NCBI GenBank assembly: GCA_025451035.1
Contig: JANWLE010000063.1
Span: forward strand, 26,836 to 90,835
From: Solirubrobacteraceae bacterium
Lineage (GTDB): Bacteria > Actinomycetota > Thermoleophilia > Solirubrobacterales > Solirubrobacteraceae
Length of the DNA stretch: 64,000 nucleotides
Direction: 5' to 3'
A program made the translations under genes and the position numbers. The notes beneath the pieces were generated by a model, which had not been told where the DNA came from, did not search any database, and was given only the letters and a program-made list of their open reading frames with translations. Of the stretch, positions 37,919 through 50,203 are shown piece by piece. Position 1 is the stretch's first letter, and each line of letters opens with the position of its first letter.

Positions 37919-38862
37919 TGGGACGTTTCGTCGTACGCCGCGTCGCGTCTACCATCGGGGTGCTGATCGCGATCTCGATCTTCACATTCCTGATCTTCCA
38001 GGCGATCCCCAACGGCGACCCGGCGTTGAGACTGGCCGGGCGCACTGCCACACAGACCCAGATCGAAGCTATCCGCCACACCTGGGGTTTCGACAAGCCG
38101 ATCTACATCCAGTACCTGCGGACTATGGAGAAGATCTTCGACGGCAGCGTTGTCTCCTACAACCAGGGCTTCAACGTCGAGGAAGAGATCCGCCGTGACC
38201 TCCCGGTGACCGCGTCGCTGGCGCTCGGCGCCGGGTTCATCTGGCTGGCGCTCGGGATCGTGTTCGGCGCGCTCAGCGCCTGGAGGGCCGGGCGCTGGCT
38301 CGACCGCGGGCTGACCGTGCTCTCGATGATCGGCGTGTCGATGCCCGTGTTCTTCCTCGGCGCGGTGCTCGCCTACTACGTCGGCGACAAGTGGGGGGTG
38401 CTGCCCCCCGGCGACTACGTGAAACTGACAGAAGACCCCTGGGGCTGGCTCGAGCATCTGGTGATGCCGTGGTTCGCGCTGTCGGTGCTGTTCATCGGCG
38501 TCTACTCACGCGTGCTGCGCTCAACCATCCTCGACAACATCAACGACGACTATGTGCGGACCGCTCGCGCGAAGGGTCTGAGCGAGCGCCAGGTGATGAT
38601 CCGCCACGTGCTGCGCAACAGCCTGATCCCGATCATCTCGCTGTGGGGGCTAGATTTCGCGTCGGTGATCGGCGGTGGCGCGATCCTCACCGAGAGCGTC
38701 TTCAACCTGCATGGCGTGGGCCAGTATGCGGCGCAGTCAGTGCAGGCGCTGGACATCCCCTCGGTGCTCGTCATCACGATGTTCGGCGCGTTCACGGTCG
38801 TGCTGTTGAGCGCGATCGTGGATGTCGTGTATGCCGCCCTTGACCCCCGGATCAGGCTATGA
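37918..38862 (+). CDS. Peptide ABC transporter permease (DppB/OppB-like)
   Basis: MGRFVVRRVASTIGVLIAISIFTFLIF, RTARAKGLSERQVMIRHVLRNSLIPII; ATG overlaps the upstream stop. Confidence 0.92.
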   Translation: MGRFVVRRVASTIGVLIAISIFTFLIFQAIPNGDPALRLAGRTATQTQIEAIRHTWGFDKPIYIQYLRTMEKIFDGSVVSYNQGFNVEEEIRRDLPVTASLALGAGFIWLALGIVFGALSAWRAGRWLDRGLTVLSMIGVSMPVFFLGAVLAYYVGDKWGVLPPGDYVKLTEDPWGWLEHLVMPWFALSVLFIGVYSRVLRSTILDNINDDYVRTARAKGLSERQVMIRHVLRNSLIPIISLWGLDFASVIGGGAILTESVFNLHGVGQYAAQSVQALDIPSVLVITMFGAFTVVLLSAIVDVVYAALDPRIRL

Positions 38863-39907
38863 GTGATCCGGAGCGGCTGCTCGAGGTGCGTGACCTGCGC
38901 GTCTGCTTCCAGACCGAGGGGGGTGTGGTGAAGGCCGTCGGCGGTGTCTCGTTCGACGTCGACCGCGGCGAGGTCGTCGCGATCGTAGGCGAGTCCGGGT
39001 CGGGCAAGTCGGTCACGGCGATGACGCTGATGGGTCTCACGCGGTCGGCCAACGCCAGCTTTCAGGGAAGCGCGCGCTTCGAGGGGACCGAGCTCATCGC
39101 TGCGCGCGAGGACCAGTTGCGGCGTATCCGCGGCGCGCGCATCGCGATGATCTTCCAGGACCCGATGAGCTCGCTGAACCCGGTGCAGCGGGTCGGTGAG
39201 CAGATCGTCGAGCAGATCCGCGTGCACGACCACGCGATCTCCAAGCGCGCTGCCGGCGAGCGCGCGATCACGTTGATGGCCCGCGTTGGGATCCCGCAGG
39301 CCCGCGAACGTGCCCGCTCCTACCCGCACGAGTTCTCCGGCGGCATGCGCCAGCGAGCGATGATCGCGATGGCGCTGTCGTGCTCGCCGAGCCTACTGAT
39401 CGCCGACGAGCCGACCACGGCGCTTGACGTGACGATCCAGGCACAGATCATCTCCGAGCTCAAGCAGCTGTGCGAGGAGACCGGCGCCGCGGTGATCCTC
39501 GTCAGTCACGACCTCGGGGTTGTCGCCGACATCGCCGACCGCGTGCTAGTCATGTACGGCGGCAGGATAGTCGAGCAGGCGACACTGGACGAGCTGTTCT
39601 ACGACCCGCAGCACCCATACACCTGGGGCCTGCTGGGTTCGATCGCCCGCCTCGATCGCGACCGCACGCAACGGCTGCCGGCGATCGCCGGCATGCCTCC
39701 GTCGCTGGTGAACCCGCCCGAGGGCTGCCACTTCCGCCCGCGCTGCCCGCACGCCTTCGAGCGCTGCACACAGGTTCCCGGGCTCGACTCGCGCCTGGCG
39801 CAGGGCTCCGGGCACCTCGACCGCTGCTGGCTTTCGCCTGAACAGAAGCGCAAGCTGCGCAGCGTCGAAGGAGTCATTGGGCTGGCAAGCGACGAGACGG
39901 TGATCGC

Positions 39908-39911
<4 letters not shown>
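38859..39911 (+). CDS. Peptide ABC transporter ATP-binding protein (DppD/OppD-like)
   Basis: [47 protein letters not shown], CxxRCP C-terminal motif. Confidence 0.95.
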
Positions 39912-41052
<1,141 letters not shown>

Positions 41053-41056
<4 letters not shown>

Positions 41057-42360
41057 GCGCGCAAGGCGACCTGGCGGCGGAGGCGACGGCGCTGTTGCAG
41101 CGCCTGATCCGCTTCAACACGGTCAACCCGCCCGGCCAGGAGCTCGCCGCGCAAGAGCACCTCGCCGGGCTGCTTTCCGCCGCGGGGTTCCAGTGCGAGC
41201 TCATTGGCGCGGTGCCGGAGCGTCCCAATCTGATCGCCCGCCTGCGCGGTCGCGGCGACGGGCCCACCCTCTGCTATCTCGGGCACATCGACACGGTCCT
41301 GGCCGAGCCCTCGCAATGGACTCGCGATCCGTGGGGCGGCGAGCTCGCCGACGGCTGCGTATGGGGGCGAGGCGCGATCGACATGAAGTCTCAGCTCGCG
41401 GCGGAGGCAGCTGCGGCGATCTCGCTGGCGAGCCGCGGCTGGCGGCCGGCGCAAGGTGAGCTACTGCTGTTGAGCGTCGTCGACGAGGAGACGGGCGGTG
41501 AGCTCGGCGCCGAATGGATCACCAAGACACATCCCGAGAAGGTGCGCTGCGATGTTGTGATCAACGAGGGCGGCGGCGGCGTCTTCGAGTACCGCGGGCG
41601 CCGCTACTACGGGGTCTGCTGCGCCGAGAAGGGCGTGTTTCGCTTCACATTGTCGACCGACGGGGTGGCCGCCCACGCGTCGATGCCGAAGATGGGCGAC
41701 AACGCGCTGCTGAAGATGGCGCCGCTGCTAGCTCGGTTCGCGGAGCGTCAACCGAGCTATTCGCTCACCGCCGAGCCGCGGGCGTTCCTGCGCGGGATCG
41801 GCGAGGACCCGGACAATCCCCTTGTGGCCGTCGAGCGCCTGCGCGATTACGACCCGCGCCTGGTGACGATGTTCGAGCCGATGCTGGGGGTCACCTTCAC
41901 ACCCACCCGGATCAGCGCCTCGGAGAAGATCAACGTGATCCCCTCGCGTGCGCAGCTGAAGGTCGACTGCCGCGTCCCGCCCGGCCTCGGCGAGGCACAG
42001 GTGCGCCAGGGCATCGCCGAGGTTCTCGGGCAAGACGGCTTTCAGGTGCAGTTCACGGAGCGCGTCGTCGGCAATCGCTCGCCGCTGCAGAGTCCACTGA
42101 TGGACGCGATCAGCGGCTGGGTCGGCGAGCGCGACCCGGCGGCTGCGGTCGTGCCGGTGATCCTCCCGGGCTTCACCGACTCGCGGCATTTCCGCGAGGC
42201 GTTCCCCGACTGCGTGGCCTACGGCTTCTTCCCCCAACGACACCAGTCGCTGTTCGACACAGCCCCGCTCGTCCACGGCGCGGATGAGCGCATCGACGTA
42301 CGCGACCTCGGGTTCGCCGCGGAGTTCTTCCGCGACATCGCGGTGCGGCTCCTAGGTTGA
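41053..42360 (+). CDS. M20-family metallopeptidase/deacylase; proposed CTG start at 41053 (track starts at TTG 41095)
   Basis: LCYLGHIDTVLAE, DGCVWGRGAIDMKSQLAA, VVDEETGGELGAEW. Confidence 0.9.
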
Positions 42361-42432
42361 GAAACGCGGGGGCTGGACTCTGGAGGCGCAAAGCCCCATA
42401 ATGCATCGCTCACTGGAGCCAAGGAGGGTGAC

Positions 42433-44001
42433 ATGGATCAAGTCGCGGTGACCATACTCGGCACGTCTATCGCGCAAGACATACAGAACTGGGCCTACAA
42501 CTGGTCGAGCGTGGCGATGATGCTGTTCTTCGCCGTGCTCATCTTTCTGATGTGGCGCACGCTGAAGGTGATGCCACGTGTCAAGCCGCAGCAGATCAAG
42601 CCGGCGTCCAACCAGTCGGTCTCATTCGAGGACATTGCGGGTGTCGACGAGGCGAAGGCCGAGTTGCGCGAGATCGTCGAGTTCCTGCGTGACCCGCGTG
42701 AGTTTCAAAAGATGGGCGCGAAGGTGCCGAAGGGGATCCTCCTGCACGGACCGCCCGGGACCGGCAAGACTCTGCTCGCGAAGGCCGTGGCCCACGAATC
42801 CGGGGCGCAGTTCTTCGCGCAGTCGGCGGCCGCATTCGTCGAGATGTTCGCGGGTCTCGGAGCGGCCCGCATCCGTCGCCTGTTCGCGATCGCGCGCAAG
42901 CACGAGCCGGCGATCATCTTCATCGACGAGCTCGACGCGGTCGGTGGGCGCCGCGGCTCAGACTTCTCAGGCGAGAAGGATCAGACACTCAATCAGCTGC
43001 TGGTCGAGATGGACGGCTTTAACACCAGCGGGCGGCTGGTGGTGATCGCCGCCTCCAACCTGCTCGATAAGCTCGATCCGGCGCTGCTGCGCCCTGGCCG
43101 CTTTGACCGGCAGGTGTTCGTCGCGCCACCCGACGTCAAGGGACGCCAGGGGGTGCTGGCGGTGCATACCCGCAACAAGCCGCTCGGCGACGTCGACCTC
43201 GGGCTCGTCGCTCAGCAGACCAGCGGTCTCACCGGCGCTGACCTCGCCAACATATGCAACGAGGCGGCGATTTTCGCCGCTCGGCGTAAGGCTCCCTGCA
43301 TCGGCACCGAGGACTTCGATAGCGCCCTCGAGCGCGTGATCGCGGGCGTGCAGTCCCGGCGCGTGCTCAACGATCACGAGAAGCGCGTCGTCGCCTTTCA
43401 CGAGGCGGGTCACGCTCTCTGCGGGGAGCTGCTGCCGTCGGTCGACCGCGTGCACAGGATCTCGATCGTGCCGCGCGGGCGCGCGCTCGGCTACACACTG
43501 AACCTGCCCGACGAGGACCGTTACCTGAAGACGCGCGAGGAGCTGATCGACTATATGACCGTGCTGCTCGGCGGCCGCGTGGCCGAGCAGCACGTGTTCG
43601 GTCAGGTGACGACCGGTGCTTCGGATGACCTCAAGCGGGTCGCCGACATCTCGCACTCGATGGTCCACGACTACGCGATGGGCACCGCCGGCGTCGGGCG
43701 TGTCCCCGACGGCGACGTGCGTCTCTCGGAGCGCACTTTGCGGATCCGCGACGAGGAGCGACAGGACCTGATCGAGGAGGCCCGGCGGGCGGCGCAGAGA
43801 ATGATCGTCAGTCACCGCGCCGAGCTCGACGCGCTCGCCGCCGAGCTGCTCGAGCACGAGGTGCTCGACCGCGACGCGATTGAGCGCATCATGGATGGGG
43901 TGCCGCGCATGGAACGCGCGCCCGGGGTCGGGTTGCGTGTTGTGGCGGCCGCGACGGCGCTCGACGCCACCGCGGGCGAGAGCGAGTCGCCACGTATATA
44001 G
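42433..44001 (+). CDS. FtsH-like AAA+ zinc metalloprotease with a short single-TM N-terminus
   Basis: [43 protein letters not shown]. Confidence 0.93.
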   Translation: MDQVAVTILGTSIAQDIQNWAYNWSSVAMMLFFAVLIFLMWRTLKVMPRVKPQQIKPASNQSVSFEDIAGVDEAKAELREIVEFLRDPREFQKMGAKVPKGILLHGPPGTGKTLLAKAVAHESGAQFFAQSAAAFVEMFAGLGAARIRRLFAIARKHEPAIIFIDELDAVGGRRGSDFSGEKDQTLNQLLVEMDGFNTSGRLVVIAASNLLDKLDPALLRPGRFDRQVFVAPPDVKGRQGVLAVHTRNKPLGDVDLGLVAQQTSGLTGADLANICNEAAIFAARRKAPCIGTEDFDSALERVIAGVQSRRVLNDHEKRVVAFHEAGHALCGELLPSVDRVHRISIVPRGRALGYTLNLPDEDRYLKTREELIDYMTVLLGGRVAEQHVFGQVTTGASDDLKRVADISHSMVHDYAMGTAGVGRVPDGDVRLSERTLRIRDEERQDLIEEARRAAQRMIVSHRAELDALAAELLEHEVLDRDAIERIMDGVPRMERAPGVGLRVVAAATALDATAGESESPRI

Positions 44002-44011
44002 ACTGAGCTCC

Positions 44012-44425
44012 GTGTTCAGTCGAATCGATCACATAGGTGTCGCGGTCGCCGAGCTCGACCAGGCGCTCGCGCTCTACCGCGACACCTACCAGCTGAACGT
44101 GGCTCACCGCGAGATCGTCCACGAGCAAGGTGTCGAGGCGGTGCTGCTGGATATCGGCGAGGGGCACGTCGAGCTGCTGGCGCCGCTCGGCGCGGACACC
44201 CCGGTCGGTAAGTTCCTCGCCAAGAAGGGCCCGGGACTGCACCACGTCGCCTATCAGGTCACCGATATCGAGGGCACGCTCGCCACGCTCGCCGCGACCG
44301 GCGTCGAGCTGATCGACACCGCGCCCCGCACGGGTATACGCAACTCTCGCGTCGCGTTCTTGCACCCACGCTCCAGCGGCGGAGTGTTGACGGAGATAGT
44401 GCAACCAGCAGGCGAGGCACACTGA
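44012..44425 (+). CDS. mce: Methylmalonyl-CoA epimerase
   Basis: RIDHIGVAVAELDQALALYRD, GPGLHHVAYQVTDI, HPRSSGGVLTEIVQ; GTG start at 44012. Confidence 0.93.
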   Translation: MFSRIDHIGVAVAELDQALALYRDTYQLNVAHREIVHEQGVEAVLLDIGEGHVELLAPLGADTPVGKFLAKKGPGLHHVAYQVTDIEGTLATLAATGVELIDTAPRTGIRNSRVAFLHPRSSGGVLTEIVQPAGEAH

Positions 44426-44643
44426 TGGCCCAGACAGCTAGAAGGATCAGCATTGGCTTCCAGGGTGGGCAGGTCCTCTCGCTGCGGGTCAGCGACGAGC
44501 AGCTGAAGTCTCTGCGCCAAGCGCTCGGCTCGACGGGCTGGCACGAGCTCGACAGCGAGGACGGGCCGGTGCGTCTCGATGTCGCCCAGGTTGTCTACGT
44601 GCGCGCGGAGAGCGATGAGCTGCGTGTCGGCTTTGGCGCCTGA
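44425..44643 (+). CDS. Small hypothetical protein coupled to mce
   Basis: 72 aa, start overlaps the mce stop (TGATG). Confidence 0.65.
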   Translation: MAQTARRISIGFQGGQVLSLRVSDEQLKSLRQALGSTGWHELDSEDGPVRLDVAQVVYVRAESDELRVGFGA

Positions 44644-44691
44644 GCTGCCCAAGGACAAAGCGCTCCCAGCGGCGCGAGCGTCCCTGGCGTC

Positions 44692-45228
44692 ATGTCCCGC
44701 CTGAACGGCGGATGGGCGCTTGACGCGTTGCGGGGTGCAGACACTGCGCTGCTGCGGCTGGCGCGCACGCGCGGGCACGCGCGGGCGGCGGAGCGGGCGA
44801 TCGCCGGCTTCTCCCGCATCGGTGAGCACGGTGCGGTATGGCTCGCGATCGGCGCCGCTGGCTACCTCACACACCGTCCCGCGCGCGCGCGTTGGCGACG
44901 GGCCACGTTCGCCGTCGCCGGTGCCTACGCAGCGAACACGGCGCTGAAGCTGGCCTTTCGCCGCCGCCGCCCGCTCCTGAATGGTTTGCCGGCGCTCGTC
45001 GGCACGCCAACCCAGCTCAGCTTCCCTAGCGCTCACGCGGCGACATCGTTCGCGGGCGCGCTCGCGTTCGCTCGCGTCGGCGTCCCCGGCGGCGTCGCCT
45101 ACCCGTTGGCCGTCAGCCTGTCGCTCTCGCGTATCTATCTCGGCGTGCATTACCCCTCCGATGTGGCCGGCGGCGCGCTGCTAGGCAGTACAGTCGCCCT
45201 CCTATGCGCGCCGCCTGGCGCGCGCTAG
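44692..45228 (+). CDS. PAP2-family phosphatase
   Basis: KLAFRRRRP, SFPSAHAATSFAGAL, LSRIYLGVHYPSDVAGG. Confidence 0.92.
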   Translation: MSRLNGGWALDALRGADTALLRLARTRGHARAAERAIAGFSRIGEHGAVWLAIGAAGYLTHRPARARWRRATFAVAGAYAANTALKLAFRRRRPLLNGLPALVGTPTQLSFPSAHAATSFAGALAFARVGVPGGVAYPLAVSLSLSRIYLGVHYPSDVAGGALLGSTVALLCAPPGAR

Positions 45229-45252
45229 CAGACGGGAGACGTCCGGGTGAGC

Positions 45253-46332
45253 ATGAAGATCGGGATCGTAGGCATGCCAAACGCGGGCAAGTCCTCGCTC
45301 TTCAACGCGCTGACGAAGGCTGGCGCTGACGCCGCGAACTACCCTTTCACGACGATCGAGCCGAACATCGCGGTGGTGCCCGTGACGGACGAGCGCCTCG
45401 TCAAGGTCGCCGAGACGGTGGGCGCCTCTGAGATCGTCTGGGACACGATCGACTTTCACGACATCGCCGGGCTCGTCGCCGGCGCACACCAGGGCGAGGG
45501 TCTCGGTAACCGCTTCCTCGCGAACATCCGCGAGACGGACGCGATCCTCCACGTGGTGCGCACCCACCGCGACGAGAGCGTCGTGCACCCGGAGGGCCGC
45601 GTCGATCCGCTCGCCGACATCGAGACGATCGAGACCGAGCTCGCGCTAGCCGATCTCGAGCAGGCCGAACGGCGCGTGAGCCGAGTAGCCAGGCAGGCCA
45701 AGGGCTCAGACCGCGGGGCGATCGCCGAGGAGAAGTGGCTGGGGGAAGTGATCCAGGCGCTGCAGGCGGGTAAGCCGGTGCGCGCGGTGCCGCCGCCACC
45801 GGACGCCCCGTACGCGGCCCGCGAACTCGGCGCTCTGACCGCCAAGCCCGTCCTGTTCGTCGCGAACGTAGACGAGGGATCCGAGCAGGTTCCGGCCGAC
45901 ATCGCGCAGTACGCGCAGGCACAGGGAGCGCGGGCGGTAGCGATCTCCTCGCGCATCGAGGCGGAGCTCGCCGAGCTCGAGGCCGAAGACGCGAGCGCTA
46001 TGCGCGGAGAGCTCGGTGTCAGCGAGTCTGGCCTAGAGCGCGTAGTGCGCGAGGCGTTCGCACTGTTGCATCTGATCGCGTTCTTCACCGCCGGGGAGGG
46101 CAAGCCCGCGCAGTCGTGGCATTTGCGTTGCGGGCTGACGGCGTGGCACGCTGCCGGTGAGATCCACAGCGATATCCAGAAGGGATTCGTCCGCGCCGAG
46201 GTGATCGGCTGGCGCGAGCTCGTCGAGTGCGGTGGCTATGCCGGAGCGCGCGAGCGCGGCGAGCTCCGCCTCGAGGGACGCGATTACGTGATGCGCGACG
46301 GTGATGTGATCACGGTGAAGTTCACGCCATAG
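45253..46332 (+). CDS. ychF: Ribosome-binding ATPase YchF
   Basis: MKIGIVGMPNAGKSSLFNALTKAGADAANYPFTTIEPN, TGS-like C-terminus. Confidence 0.96.
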   Translation: MKIGIVGMPNAGKSSLFNALTKAGADAANYPFTTIEPNIAVVPVTDERLVKVAETVGASEIVWDTIDFHDIAGLVAGAHQGEGLGNRFLANIRETDAILHVVRTHRDESVVHPEGRVDPLADIETIETELALADLEQAERRVSRVARQAKGSDRGAIAEEKWLGEVIQALQAGKPVRAVPPPPDAPYAARELGALTAKPVLFVANVDEGSEQVPADIAQYAQAQGARAVAISSRIEAELAELEAEDASAMRGELGVSESGLERVVREAFALLHLIAFFTAGEGKPAQSWHLRCGLTAWHAAGEIHSDIQKGFVRAEVIGWRELVECGGYAGARERGELRLEGRDYVMRDGDVITVKFTP

Positions 46333-47167
46333 CCAGACGCTGCGCGAGGCGCTTCATGCCAAACTCGTCGGCGGCGAGCGCTCCGGCGGCGAAGTTCGTG
46401 GATCGGTCGGCTGGACGCTCGACAGCGATGCGCACGAGCGTGGCGATCCGCTTGAAGGCGACCAGCTGCTCTGCGTTCTCGCGCAGGGCGCCGGCCACGC
46501 GGGGTCGTAGCTCAGGATCCCCGTCCGCCGCGGCTGCCAGCAGCCGCTCGAGCCCACCGTAGCGGCCCAGCAGCACGGCGGCCGTCTTGGCGCCCACCCC
46601 CGGTGCTCCCGGCAGGCCATCGGACGGGTCGCCCCGCAACGCGATGAAGTCAGGCACGAGCTTCGGGGTCACGCCGTAGCGCTCCAGCACGTCGGCAGGC
46701 CCGAGCTCGACTGCGGCTCCGTCGCGACGCAGCTCGAGGATCTTCACCGCGTCTGTGACCGCCTGGAACATGTCGCGGTCGCCGCTCAACAGCAGCGCCA
46801 GGCCGCCGGCATCTGTCTCAGCGCCCGCGTAGGAGAACATCACGTCGTCGGCCTCGAGCTCCTCGCTGCCCGCCACTGTCCAGCCGAAGCGCCCCAGCAG
46901 CTCGCCAGCGCGAGCCCACTGCTGCGCGAGCTCAGCTGGCATCGGCTCGCGGTGGGCGTGATAGGGCGCGTAGAGGTTCACGCGGTAGACGGCCTGCTCG
47001 GCGCCGAAGCAGGCCACCACGGCCCGTGGCGAGCACGCCTGGATCGCTGACACCAGCGCGTTGACTGTACCCAGCAGCGCGTTGACAGGTCGAGCCCGCT
47101 CGTCGCTTATCGATTTCGGCAGCGCAAAGAACGCGCGGTACAAAAGCCAAGGGACGTCGGCGATCAA
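46322..47167 (-). CDS. 5'-3' exonuclease (PolI N-domain like)
   Basis: YRAFFALPKSISDE, EELEADDVMFSYA, GDRDMFQ, GDPSDGLPGAPGVGAKTAAVLL. Confidence 0.9.
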   Translation of the reverse strand: MIADVPWLLYRAFFALPKSISDERARPVNALLGTVNALVSAIQACSPRAVVACFGAEQAVYRVNLYAPYHAHREPMPAELAQQWARAGELLGRFGWTVAGSEELEADDVMFSYAGAETDAGGLALLLSGDRDMFQAVTDAVKILELRRDGAAVELGPADVLERYGVTPKLVPDFIALRGDPSDGLPGAPGVGAKTAAVLLGRYGGLERLLAAAADGDPELRPRVAGALRENAEQLVAFKRIATLVRIAVERPADRSTNFAAGALAADEFGMKRLAQRLAMA

Positions 47168-47229
47168 GAGCGGGCGGTCGATCGTCTAAGCGTATGCGCC
47201 CGTGCCGGCGGACGTGGCGTGCGGGTCCG

Positions 47230-48531
47230 CTACGGCGCGCCCACGCCGCCGCTAGCAGCGGGCTGCGCCGTAGCGGCTTCTTCGCTTCCTGGCGCAGGCG
47301 TGCCACTCGCAGACGGTTGGCTCTGGTCGGGCTCCTGCAGTGAGCCGTGCGAGTCGTGGACACTGAAGTAGGCCCACGTATCGTTCAGCGATAGGCGCGC
47401 GGCGAGTTCGGGTCCGCTCACGAGCGTATGCCCCTGCGAACCCAGCACATACGCGGTGAGTATGCGGGGCGAGTAGCCGCGCTTGAGCACTTCGATGCCC
47501 TCGAGGGCGCCGCGTACCAGCCCCGTCAGGCGAGCCTGGGCGGAAGCGAAGCTCATCGTCACTGTCCACTTGTGCAGCGGGCCTTGGTCGAACGGGTCGG
47601 GCACGCCGCGCAGCCATGGCTCGGCGCCCGATCCCGTGAACGCATACTGCACGCTCTCGGTCCTCCCACCCGAGCTCGCGAAGAAATAGGTGATCGCCGG
47701 GCGCCCGCGGAAGGTGACTACCTGCCCGGCGGTCGTGGCCGTCGCGGTGTTGCTGCGAGGCGTCTCGCCCGCCACGCCGCGATACATCTGCGAGCGCGTG
47801 TCGCAGTAGACGTCGAACTCGCCGGCGGGCCCAGCGTCGGCAGTGATGGCGTAGGTGCGGGTAGCGACCGCCTGGGCCTGCAGCGCCGCAAGCGGCCATT
47901 CGGCCGGCATCTCCTCAGCGACGGTGCCCCGTACATAGTCCTCCAGAGAGAGCGCGTTGACCACGTTCATGCCACCGTGAAGTGCAGGCGCCAAGCTCAG
48001 CGAGCCGCGGTAGGACCCGTTCGTCAGGCCGTTTTCGGCGGTGCCCTTGAGCGTCACGGCGCCGGCGCCGCTGACGCTCAGCAGGCCGGCTGCTATCCGC
48101 ACACCCGCCCCGGCGAGCCTCACACCGTGGCTCGTGCTGACGACGGTGTAGGTGACGGCGGGGTTCAAGGCGTGCCCGTTGGCACTGTCGGCGCCGGAAA
48201 AGGAGGCGCTCCTGCGGTTGCCGGCGAGCAGCACCCGGACGTTCGCGGACGGCGTCGCCCGCCCCAGCACGGTGCCGGTGTAGTAGTGCGCGAGGATCGC
48301 CGTGTAGGAGTAGCCGTGTTGGGCGAAGCCAAGCGCGCCCTCCTGGCTCATGCCAACGCCGTGCCCGTCGCCCGCGCCGTTGATCACAAGCGTCTGCGAG
48401 CCTCCCCTGGAATGTGAACGGGCGGCCGCCACCGGTGTGCACGTCGCGCCGAAAGCCACGGTTGCGCACACCGCGAGTGTCCTCGCGAGCGTCGCGGGTA
48501 CTGAAGTGTGTCGGTGGTAACTTGGCCTCAT
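47230..48531 (-). CDS. SpoIID/LytB-domain protein
   Basis: GDGHGVGMSQEGALGFAQHGYSYTAILAHYYTGT, LEDYVRGTVAEEMPAEWPLAALQAQAVATRTYA. Confidence 0.92.
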   Translation of the reverse strand: MRPSYHRHTSVPATLARTLAVCATVAFGATCTPVAAARSHSRGGSQTLVINGAGDGHGVGMSQEGALGFAQHGYSYTAILAHYYTGTVLGRATPSANVRVLLAGNRRSASFSGADSANGHALNPAVTYTVVSTSHGVRLAGAGVRIAAGLLSVSGAGAVTLKGTAENGLTNGSYRGSLSLAPALHGGMNVVNALSLEDYVRGTVAEEMPAEWPLAALQAQAVATRTYAITADAGPAGEFDVYCDTRSQMYRGVAGETPRSNTATATTAGQVVTFRGRPAITYFFASSGGRTESVQYAFTGSGAEPWLRGVPDPFDQGPLHKWTVTMSFASAQARLTGLVRGALEGIEVLKRGYSPRILTAYVLGSQGHTLVSGPELAARLSLNDTWAYFSVHDSHGSLQEPDQSQPSASGTPAPGSEEAATAQPAASGGVGAP

Positions 48532-48736
48532 GCTGGCATCCGTGCTCACAGAGATCGACTGTGTCGTGGCGCTTCCCACGCAGGAAGCGCTATGCGAGTT
48601 GATTCGGACCGTCGACCCTGATCCATGAGCGATCCACGGTGAGGTGGCCACAAGCACTGTCTTTTGTCTCCCCGGTCGATGGGTGATCAAACGCAGCGCA
48701 ACAGAACATGCTTGAGCGCAGGAAGGTGAATGGCAA

Positions 48737-50203
48737 ATGAGCGAGCCCAACGAGGAGCAGACGGTCCTACAGTCAGTCCCGACGGGGCTCTTCATTGCGG
48801 GGAGGTGGCGAGCTGCGGCGGCAGCCCAGACTTTCACCGTCGAGGACCCGGCGACCCAGCAGCCGCTGCTAGAGGTCGCCGACGCGCGCGTGGATGACGC
48901 GCTCGAGGCACTAGCCGCTGCCTGGGAGGCACAGTCGCGGTGGGCGGCGCATCCGCCGCGTGAGCGCGGCGAGATCCTGCGGCGAGCCTACGAGCAGCTG
49001 ATAGCCCGCCAAGACGAGCTGGCGCTCTTGATGACGCTCGAGATGGGCAAGGCTCTCTCAGAGTCAAAGGCTGAGATCACGTACGCAGCCGAGTTCTTTC
49101 GCTGGTTCTCGGAGGAGGCCGTCCGCATACACGGTCGCTACATGACGAACGCCACCGGTAGTGGGCGCGTCATCACGATGCGCCAGCCGGTCGGGCCGTG
49201 CGTGTTCGTGACCCCGTGGAACTTCCCTGCGGCGATGGGGGCGCGCAAGATAGCTCCGGCGATCGCTGCCGGTTGCACGATGGTCGTCAAGCCCGCGCAC
49301 CAGACGCCGCTGTCGATGCTCGCGCTAGCCCAAATCCTCGAGCGCTGCGGGCTGCCCGCCGGCGTGTTGAACGTCATCACTTCGAGTCGCTCAGGCGAGG
49401 TCATCGAACCGCTGCTCAAAGACGGCCGTACCCGCAAGCTGTCTTTCACCGGCTCGACGCAGGTCGGGCGCAAGCTGATCGAACAGTCGGCGAGCAAGGT
49501 GCTGCGCGTGTCGATGGAGTTGGGCGGCAACGCGCCGTTCCTTGTGTTCGCGGACGCGGACCTCGACGCGGCGGTCGACGGCGCGATGGTTGCAAAGATG
49601 CGCAACGTCGGCGAGGCGTGCACCGCCGCGAACCGCTTTTACGTGCATGAGTCGCTCGCGCCGCAGTTCGCCGCTCAGCTCGCGCAGCGCATGCGCGAGC
49701 TGAAGGTCGGCCGCGGCACCGAACCGGATACCCAGGTCGGCCCGCTGATCGACGGCAGTCAGCGCGGCAAGGTGCAGGAGCTCCTTCAGGATGCGCTTGA
49801 CGCCGGCGCGAAGGTGCTCACTGGTGGCAACGCGATGCGTGGAGCGGGCTATTTCTTCGAGCCAACGGTGTTGAGCGAGGTTCCTCCCGGCGCACGCATG
49901 CTGGCCGAGGAGATCTTCGGTCCGGTCGCGCCGGTAGCTACCTTCAGCTCCGAGGAGCAGGCGCTAGAGGCGGCTAACTCGAGCGAGTACGGGCTCGTCG
50001 CGTACCTCTACACGCGTGACTTGGCCCGCGCGTTTCGTGTCGCGGAGGGTCTCGAGACCGGGATGGTCGGCGTCAACCAGGGCATGGTCTCAAACGCCGC
50101 TGCCCCGTTCGGCGGGGTCAAGCAGTCCGGCTTTGGCCGCGAGGGCGGCTTCGAGGGCATCGACGAGTATCTGCAGACGAAGTACGTCGCGCTCGCCCTC
50201 TGA
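48737..50203 (+). CDS. NAD(P)-dependent succinate-semialdehyde/aldehyde dehydrogenase
   Basis: GSTQVGRKLI, LELGGN-like MELGGNAPFLVF, NVGEACTAANRFYVH with catalytic Cys. Confidence 0.93.
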   Translation: MSEPNEEQTVLQSVPTGLFIAGRWRAAAAAQTFTVEDPATQQPLLEVADARVDDALEALAAAWEAQSRWAAHPPRERGEILRRAYEQLIARQDELALLMTLEMGKALSESKAEITYAAEFFRWFSEEAVRIHGRYMTNATGSGRVITMRQPVGPCVFVTPWNFPAAMGARKIAPAIAAGCTMVVKPAHQTPLSMLALAQILERCGLPAGVLNVITSSRSGEVIEPLLKDGRTRKLSFTGSTQVGRKLIEQSASKVLRVSMELGGNAPFLVFADADLDAAVDGAMVAKMRNVGEACTAANRFYVHESLAPQFAAQLAQRMRELKVGRGTEPDTQVGPLIDGSQRGKVQELLQDALDAGAKVLTGGNAMRGAGYFFEPTVLSEVPPGARMLAEEIFGPVAPVATFSSEEQALEAANSSEYGLVAYLYTRDLARAFRVAEGLETGMVGVNQGMVSNAAAPFGGVKQSGFGREGGFEGIDEYLQTKYVALAL

